Positions 56,201-64,000 of a DNA stretch of 64,000 bases are shown in pieces. Origin of the DNA: Datnioides undecimradiatus (lineage: Eukaryota; Chordata; Actinopteri; Lobotiformes; Datnioididae). A program made the translations under genes and the position numbers. A model generated the notes under the pieces. The model saw nothing but the letters and a program-made list of their open reading frames with translations, was not told the origin of the DNA and ran no database searches. The stretch covers positions 62,001 to 126,000 of the forward strand of contig WARS01002812.1 of NCBI GenBank assembly GCA_008933995.1. The letters run 5' to 3'. Positions within the stretch are counted from its first letter, which is position 1. The number at the start of each line of letters is the position of its first letter.

Positions 56201-57083
56201 TGGGCAAAATAAAAAAAAAAGAAAAGTGCAGTTTCACACTCAAGCTTTCCACTGCGATCACTGGCTCTGCAGTTTAAACAGCATTTATCCCGAACGCCGT
56301 GTCAGTTTTTCCCCATTGGCTTTTCTGGTCAGGAGAGATGAACCAAAACCAGCCGTTCAGACATGATTAACGCTGAAGATGGCTCTGACTTCCATTTCGC
56401 TGCTGGTTGTTATCGCACGCAGTGTCAAACACTTCCAAGTTGGGTTCTTGTTTGATTTGTGGACAGAATTACACCAGAGGCGCTGTCTTGTACATGCATT
56501 TGATAAACGAGCCTCCGCTGGGAAACGAGAGGTGTTCACCAACATGTCCACTCACTCGCTTGAGACCTTCAGGATGCAGTTTTCCTGCAGACGCCCGAAC
56601 AGGGGAGAACAGAAGCAAACACTACACTGACGCCTAGTTGTGTTAGCAAGCAGCTTCTCATTCACAAATGCTGCGCCTGCCTGCTGTTTGGTGCTGAGCA
56701 GGAGGGCTTTAGAGCTTTTTAACGAAGTAGTCGCCTCCTTTGGTCACAAACAACACTATGACAGCGATGAGGGTGACCTTGAACAATCAGGTTGTAGCAG
56801 AACAGCTTACACAGGTCTGTAAACTCTCTGCTGCAGGTTTCCACATTAAAGGATGATTGTTTTCACCGGGACATTGATTTTACTTCAGTCCCTATAGAAA
56901 TACAGTATAAGACACATATATAAGAGTGATGTTGATGTCGGGTTATAATGCAGTATACATATTACATGTATGCACTGTCTGCATCTGTAATACTATATAG
57001 TAAAACTTTGCATATGCTCAAATATAAATATACAGTTTATATAGTATCATATGTTGCAAACTATATGTTGACAGTATGTGTGT

Positions 57084-57192
<109 letters not shown>

Positions 57193-57806
57193 ACCATGTA
57201 TGCATGTCTATATTTTATATTTACATTTAAAGTAACACGTCTTTGTGCATATATGCAGATTTACAGACACAAATACTTAATATGTATTTCAACTATATAC
57301 ATGGTATATATGACAAAAGAAGGCAACTAAACTACAGATGTCACTTTAATTGACTTTAAATGAAAGAATCCACATGCAGGATCATCACCTTTATTGATTA
57401 TTAAACGGCCAGTCACATTATGGTGGCTGTTTCATGAGGAGCTCTGACTCCAACCTGCTGGATAATGTGATAGCCGACTCAAATCCAGGTTGAGGAGGCC
57501 ACTCTCCATCCACTTCCCCTGCTGGGCTGTTTGCCATGTGTTGTCTTTAGATTACAAACGAGGCAACGAGATCTCGGCCCTGCTCTAATGTCTTATTTTT
57601 ATCCCTCCTTCAGTGTTTTTCTCTGTTGCCAAAGGGATTAGGAACTTATCTTCTAATACCATCCGAGCGTCAGCGCTGCACGTCATCCCGCGATCCTGAG
57701 GTGAGTGACTTCCAGCGTCGATGTTTGGGAACCCACTGATCCTCCGTCAGGCCACAGAGGAGAGCTCTGTCCGGTCTGTTGACCACGGTGGTCGATGTGG
57801 CAGTCT

Positions 57807-57832
57807 GAGAGAGAGAGAGAGAGAGAGAGAGA
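57807..57832. repeat. GA microsatellite
   Basis: Thirteen GA units. Confidence 0.95.
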
Positions 57833-60021
57833 TGTGGGTGGTGTGTTAAGTGTTTAAATCACCCGGAGCTACTGGGCTGTTCAGTTTTATGAGGTGCGAG
57901 ACCTTTGCCGCTCCATTCAGACGGCTTTACATCGAGGTCACCGCAAACAGATTAGAGATCACACCAGTGTGCGACCGAGGCCCGCCGCCATTACGCCACT
58001 GCGCCAGTGATTTATGGAGTTAATGAAAGCATGACATCATGTTTTAAATCAGCCTGCCGCTAGCCTTCCCTAACCCTGTAAGTGGGAACATGCACGCCAC
58101 CCACCCGAGCAAATTAGGGTCTGCCAGTGCAGAGACGTGGAGGAGTTTCTTCTGCCAAAGCTGCAGTCGCTTGTTAATTACAAATTGCACAACACATGAC
58201 AGATAAGACATGCATTGAAGGCCTGTATAAGCAGCTAAAGAAGACAGGGAACACTTATCGACTGAGGTGAGATTACCAAGTGGCCCTCCTGAGTCTGAAC
58301 CCATTCATTACATGCAATCCTCTCCCTGCATAAACAATGGTTTCCAGCTGAGAACCATAAACAGATGATTTACACAGCTTGCAATCACGCTCTGAGGGAT
58401 TCAGCATTTTGTAATCTTGCAGATGTAGTCTTTTAGGCCTTGTTAACACGGCAAATTTCTTAAGAGATCTTAAGGCTTTTTCATTCTCACGAAATGCGGC
58501 CCGTACTGAAACGCTGCTATCATCCAGAGATGGAGCAAAACAAGGGGAACCGAGGAGAAGGGAAGCACAGAAACAGGTTAGACGCACTCCCACAGCCCTG
58601 CCTCCACCGGCGTTGTGAGCAAAAAGGGTGGAGACAGGTCACTGTGGCCCTTCAAACAGAAAGGAAAAGTCTGGGATGTTATCAGAGCGACGGGATCTTA
58701 GCATAACAGCGACGGGCCTCCGAGCGGAGACTCGTAAAGAAGCAGCGGCAGGAACATTTAACGGCACGGTGTCACAAAGTGATGAAAGAAAAACACTTAC
58801 ATAATGAGACCCCCACCCCCAAACACACCCACCCACACACACAAACACACACACACACCGCCCTTTTACACACCCATGGGCGACAAAAAGCTAAAAAAAG
58901 GGGGAGAAAGGACATCTTTGAAAACGTGGACAAAAGACTGTCTCTCTCTAACACATTCACCTTAAGGGAGTCATAAGAGAGCTTAACAGTGTACATGTAC
59001 CCTGATCCTGCAGTGCTTTATCGCTTTGTACCTTTTAACGCCTCTGGCTCCTCGGTGAGACGCCGAGAAGTTACTTTCTGTGCACAAATATACAAAAATA
59101 TGACAACACACGCTCGTATGTTGTCGTTAAATCTGCCAAAATCCCTCTTCTGCCTCCATCAGATCCACATCTTGGACACCGTTTGCGTCAGTGGCTGAGC
59201 TTCTCATATTTACGCTAGCTGGCGGGCTAATTTGCTGGTATGTGTTTTCATTAGGTCGCCCGGGGTCCGGGCAGAGCTCCCCGCTGCACTCTGACCCCGG
59301 CTTTAATGGGCAGGCTGGCAGCGAAAGAGGGTCAAGGCCCCTTCGGAGGAGGCTCTCGCTGAGTTAAGGTAACAGTTTGAGGAGGCGTAGCAGGTTATGT
59401 AACCTGGTGGCCGGACACTAATGACTCGGTGAGGCCCTGAGGAATGTCTGCGCTCAATAGGACTCTTTTTACATCAGCTGCTGTTTGTGGCAACAGAATT
59501 AGCTTTGGTATGGTAAGATTGGACAAATCCTGCTCTGTGTGCTAGATAACAGCTATGTGGGGCATGTGACCAGCCGCTGGCGATGTGCTCAGCCATGGGC
59601 CATAAAACAGAGGGTGCACAGAGGGAGCTGTCATCCTGTCATCTCCTCTCCTTCCTCACTCCTTCGCTTCCTTTCCTTTTCCCTCAAGGCAGCGTGAACG
59701 CTCCTCATTTAGAAGCATGAGGAATACATGCTGCTATGAGTCCATCGCTCCCTCGGGAAGATAATGTGGCCACTTTAGTGCTGAAACAGTCGGTTAACCA
59801 TCGATAAACAATCTTCAGGAATGTAAAACTGCTCTTAAAATGTCAGATTCTTTGCATTTTAAATGCTAAAATGCACTTAAATTGAAAATAAGTGTCAGAT
59901 GTGGCCTTGGATGGCAGTGACTGCTACCCAGCATGTCTTATTTAACAGGGCACATCAATGTCTCATGTGGTCTGCTTGACAACAGGTGTAAACTGAAAAG
60001 CTCCCCAGTTCCTGTAGGTTT

Positions 60022-60024
<3 letters not shown>

Positions 60025-60073
<49 letters not shown>

Positions 60074-60089
60074 CGTGTGTGTGTGTGTG
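60025..60089. repeat. GT microsatellite with one interruption
   Basis: About 24 GT units, a GTTC interruption near 60071-60074, then eight more. Confidence 0.96.
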
Positions 60090-61467
60090 CGCTGTTCTGT
60101 TTGTTTGGGGTCAGTCCAGGCCCCGGTCTTTGCAGCAGCTTCACAGTTTCACGGTTTTAGCTTCAGCGAGCCGCTGGAGCTTAGGTGACACATTTCCCAT
60201 GGAGCCCCGCTCATCGTCACATTTGCCTGCTCTGCGGGGCCCATAAATACCAACCGCTGTCCCTCGCTGAGCTCATGTTAACCCTCTTGGCCGGAGCGTG
60301 ACTTGCATAATGAGGTCTTCTTTTATATTTCTGGTTTAATTATTAAACACGAAGCTGCACTTGATCATCGCTGGACTTTCCCATCCAAGCGGAGCATCTT
60401 TGGCCGACGAGTCGTCTAATGGGATGCTTCGAATTCCTCTTTAATGACACGCAGGTTCAATGGGCCGAGCAGACGAACAAACAAAAACCCTGTGCAGAAA
60501 CCTCTCATACCCCAAGGGCAGCTCCACATTCATGACTGAGCGCCGTGTGGGAAAAAGTCTCACCTGTGGCGCGGCCAAGCCCAAAGCAGGCATCTGCGTG
60601 TGTTTTAACTGTAATACTAACTGAGGTGTTGTGTCGCCCTCATACATTAAAGCAAAGTTAGCAGTTTGTAGTTGTGCATTGCAGCTTGTGAGGTTTGGGT
60701 TGGATATTGGGCTGGATGTACGGAAGGAAAGGGTTAATTAAGCACAGTCAGTGTTGAGGTTAGATTACCAGGTGTCTAATTACTGATACAAACACATTTC
60801 AACTATTTGTTTTATTTAATTAGACTGTACCCGCTTTCTGAGGCGTGTAAATGTGTGTAAATCTTGTGCAAAGCCTAAACATTAGACTACTGTTAATTAT
60901 GAGTCTATAAAGTGTCGTTTTTATGTGCTTTGACCACATTTTGTGTTAATATCCACAGCTTTTCATGCGTGTTTTGCTCTTCTTGTGTCTAATTGTATCT
61001 ATTTGAGTCACTAAAATGAATGTTTTTGTTTGCGCGTACCGGCACCTAACCCTAAGCTCCTGCCACTTGAACGCATCACTCGCCAGCTGGCTTCTCGTAC
61101 CTGGAGTCCGTCCTCCAAAGTCTTCATTCATTGGCTCCCACCGGTGAGCGTCAGCGCGCGAGCGAGGGGGGAGGCGTGGGTGAGGGCTGGCCCAGGCGAG
61201 GAGTTTATTGTGAGGAATGTGTAGTAGCACTCAAACTAATTTACCGCACTGAGTGTATCGCACACACGCTCCCGCAGGGCACCATCCTCTCGGCTGGGGC
61301 TCACTGGATTCTCTCTCTCCGGTTCGTTTGACACGACAGCTTTTGGCTCGAATCGACTTATTTTCGTCTATTTATGATGCGACTTTTCACTTGAGCTTGG
61401 ACCAGAACATAAGCGTCTTTTTTTGACTTTGGGGGAAGAAGACTGTTTCGCTTCGAGCGCGACTCCA

Positions 61468-61580
61468 ATGCCAGATTCAGCCACCATGAGCAAAAACGGG
61501 ATGGTGACAGCGATCCACACGCGGATAAGAGCGGATCCGTTCACAGCCAATTACGACCTGGTCGGAAAGGAGCTGGGCAG
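61468..61580 (+). CDS. stk17a: STK17A/DRAK1-type serine/threonine kinase, first coding exon (partial gene)
   Basis: One exon is visible, ending in a GTGAGC donor after 61580; the rest lies beyond the window. Two in-frame ATGs exist, at 61468 and 61486. The second has the better context (CCACCATGAGC) and gives MSKNGMVTAIHTRIRADPF, then YDLVGKELGR. The end is the start of a kinase domain just before the glycine-rich loop. The preceding TAIHTRIRADPF resembles the N-terminal flank of human STK17A (TEIRAVVRTEPF, from memory) much more than STK17B. These are death-associated-protein-kinase-family enzymes of the nucleus and cytoplasm, linked to apoptosis. Fish carry several STK17 paralogs, so the exact symbol is provisional. 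Confidence 0.8.
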
Positions 61581-64000
61581 GTGAGCGGGGTTGTTTGCAT
61601 GAATGGTTTCCAGCTCTCATTGATGGAAAACTTAATCTCGGACGCTGACTTAGGCTGTTTTCCTGCCTATGAATGCAACAATATCAGAATAATCTCGTGT
61701 AAATCTGCTAATCATATTAGATTCGCTCTCCGCGGCGCAGAGTCCGCACGTGTTAATGGGAAGCGTGTTAATTGAACATTTCCAATCCCGCATTCCAGCT
61801 CAGGGACGCGCATGGAGACGCGCTTTGGTAATGCGCCTTTGTGCGTCTTGGGTTGAACGTTTCTGAAAACTTTTAAGCCTTTTAGTCTAAAAAATAAGTG
61901 GCTAATGATGATTAATGTGAAGTTTAAGGCGTCAGGACACGTTTAGTTAGACGAGAAAGCTCTTTGTCTACACACAGTTCCTGCATCGATCTGCCATCTA
62001 AGAGCTGAAAGCAGCATATGTTTCTCTGCGGCTTGAAACCGCACCACCGGCGTTACTGTTAGAGCTGATGCTCAGTTGTGTGGTCTTGTATGTGAAGGTG
62101 AGAATGTAAACTTCCACAACTTCAGCGTTAACTTGTAGTCAAACCTTTAAGGTGCCAACACTGCAGGTGTGAGGCGGCGTGACAGCAACGCTAATGAGAG
62201 GACTGCATTGTGACTTTAACGGCTTTTGTGTATGTTTATTAATGTAAACTGGAGCCCATGTGATGCAGGGAGGCAGGGTCTGCTCTCTTGCCCCCTCCAT
62301 ACCTGCTGTTTCAGGTGATGCAGCCTGAAAAGTGTCTTCTCCCGTCACCCGCTGTGCTCTGTCTCTCCTCAGCCCAATGCATTTTGTGGGTCACGCTCTC
62401 TAATCTCTGGATCACAGATACAGAAATGTGCATGCCGGTGGTATTTCAGCGGGGATTCCCCAGTGTCCCAGACAGCAATTCCCTTTCTCAAAACGCATTT
62501 TGATTCAGCACAAAGAGCTGCAGATGACTCTTCGGGTTTCACTTAACTTGACAGCTGTTTGATGGCTGTATGTGCCAACTCTGCATCTGTCGCCATAATT
62601 CTGGTTTTTGCGCCAGGTTTGCTCCTTTCTGAGCGCGTTGGGACGGGCTAAATAAAGAGTCAGTCGGTACAGCAGCCACTTTTCCTAGTCAGGCACCCTG
62701 GGACCTCCTGGGACAGCAGCCAGGGGCTGCAGGGGGCTCTGGCTTTATAGGCTCCCTATGAAGTGTAGGCCAAAGCAGCCTCTAAAACACCCCCTCAGAC
62801 CTCCACATCCTCCTTCCCCTCCTCTTCCCATGAAGTCCGACCCAACAACATCCTGAGATCAGGCCTCATAATCGCATTAAGTGCAGGAATGTAAGTAGCG
62901 CTGCATGCCAGCAGATCAGCTATACGCTCTGTACATTAGGAAGGATGTAGACCATATTAGCACATGAAGGTGGCCCCAGTTCTTTGGCAAACTCTCTTGA
63001 AGTTTGCAAGGAGAAAGAAGGCTTGTGCTTCTTGAAACGCTCTCATTGTCAAGCTGTGCAGACCTGTGCGCAAATGCATGTTGTGGCTGACCTGAAAGCA
63101 GGAAGAGGAACTGATGTAGTGTGTCTGTCTGTGACTGTGAAACAGGCAAATGAGAGCTGTGCAGGCTGTCATTTCTCATTGCCCTGCAGACATGAGTCAG
63201 TGCCCCGTGGAGGGAGACATAACACAGACTCCACAGGAAAACAGTTTCCCAATCAAATTATCACCATCTCGCAGTTTTATGCGCCCCGGTGAAGTTCAGG
63301 ATTGTTGACAGACCAGTTTTCGGCTGCGGATACTCCTGCAAATGAGCCGTTTGATCTGCGTAGCCGTGTTTGTGGATCCAGGTAGAAAACACACTGTGGA
63401 AAACATCACCGTGAAAGCATGGCGATGTTACAGTCTGCGCGTCTTCGCAGTAACACGGCGGAGCGTGGACGCAGCCGGCTGGAGGATGGCTGTGTTTAGT
63501 AACCTCTGACCTGTTGTCAGCCTTTTGAAAAGACCTCCTGTTGCTGCTTTCCGTGCCCGCCGGTCACCCCTTTTCTCTCCATGTGTAGTTCCCAGCCCAC
63601 AGTCTAGCTGCTCTGAACTTGGCTAATTAAGGATGAAAAGGCTCTGACGGGTTTCGCCTTTTCACTCTGAACAATGAGTCGCCGCCATTCTGCCGGGAGT
63701 GAGAAACGGCAAAAAGGAGGCCTCGCAGCAGCCGGGGCGGTAGCCAAAACAGAACCGGGCTTTGGCCTGGGACAGTTGCTGTTTTTGGTGCGCGGCACAG
63801 TGGGCTCGGAGCAACGCTGTGTGGGAAAAGGACTGGCACCACGCTGACTGAACCGTCCACACTTGGCCTCCTCATTTAGATTCTGCTTAGCTAGCAGCGA
63901 TCCGGTCGCTCTCTGCGGTGCATCTGCATTGTGCAGCTCATTGAAACATTGTTGGAGGAAGACGTTGACGCTACAGTGTCCATTTCAGCATGCCGCTCAG
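61581..64000 (+). other. stk17a: Start of STK17A-type intron 1
   Basis: No second exon is found before the window ends. The stretch is unique and moderately GC-rich. Short open frames near 62916-63292 on both strands lack splice or domain support. Confidence 0.6.

Overview
The window looks like nuclear DNA from a ray-finned (teleost, probably percomorph-like) fish. The evidence is vertebrate spliced genes with short GT-AG introns, abundant CA/GT, GATA and TA microsatellites, and fossil copies of repeats typical of teleost genomes. Species-level identity cannot be read from the sequence. All genes below were assembled by hand from exon and splice-site reading. Every internal junction listed keeps frame.

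Layout. (1) 1-3.85 kb: gene-free, repeat-bearing. (2) 3.98-7.23 kb, minus strand: rpl3, a complete 403-residue ribosomal protein uL3, with two intron-encoded box C/D snoRNAs that resemble SNORD43 and SNORD83. (3) 8.82-10.36 kb, minus: a sesquipedalian gene (pheta2-like, PH domain plus OCRL-binding F&H motif). (4) 10.4-13.5 kb: upstream DNA with a large GATA array and a TACTA-type pentanucleotide field. (5) 13.54-15.90 kb, plus: cd2bp2 (spliceosomal GYF-domain protein). (6) 16.7-25.36 kb, plus: prr14, with one 2.9-kb exon and the C-terminal Tantalus domain. (7) 26.78-27.70 kb, minus: tmem265 (two-helix dispanin-like membrane protein). (8) 31.6-34.68 kb, plus: rusf1 (RUS1 family). (9) 35.38-38.34 kb, plus: an eleven-exon gene that fuses a THAP zinc finger to a catalytically degenerate Ty3/gypsy- or GIN-like integrase core. 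I could not put a name to it. (10) 39.75-42.45 kb, minus: hsd17b1. (11) 42.5-61.4 kb: a gene-poor stretch with one unassigned candidate terminal exon near 46.9 kb. (12) 61.47 kb to the end: first coding exon and part of intron 1 of a STK17A/DRAK1-type kinase.

The genes do not form one pathway. From memory of the human map, cd2bp2, prr14, tmem265 and rusf1 are all on 16p11.2, rpl3 and pheta2 on 22q13, hsd17b1 on 17q21 and STK17A on 7p13, so this looks like a fish-specific junction of several ancestral blocks.

The most unusual item is the THAP-integrase gene. It is a host-type, multi-intron gene in which a THAP DNA-binding domain is joined to an integrase fold that has kept one and lost two of the three catalytic acidic residues. 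This fits a domesticated DNA-binding protein, not a mobile element. Secondary items are the orphan exon at 46.9 kb, three consecutive-class 33-bp exons inside the THAP-integrase gene, the snoRNA pair, and a 256-bp MITE-like inverted-repeat element in a pheta2 intron.
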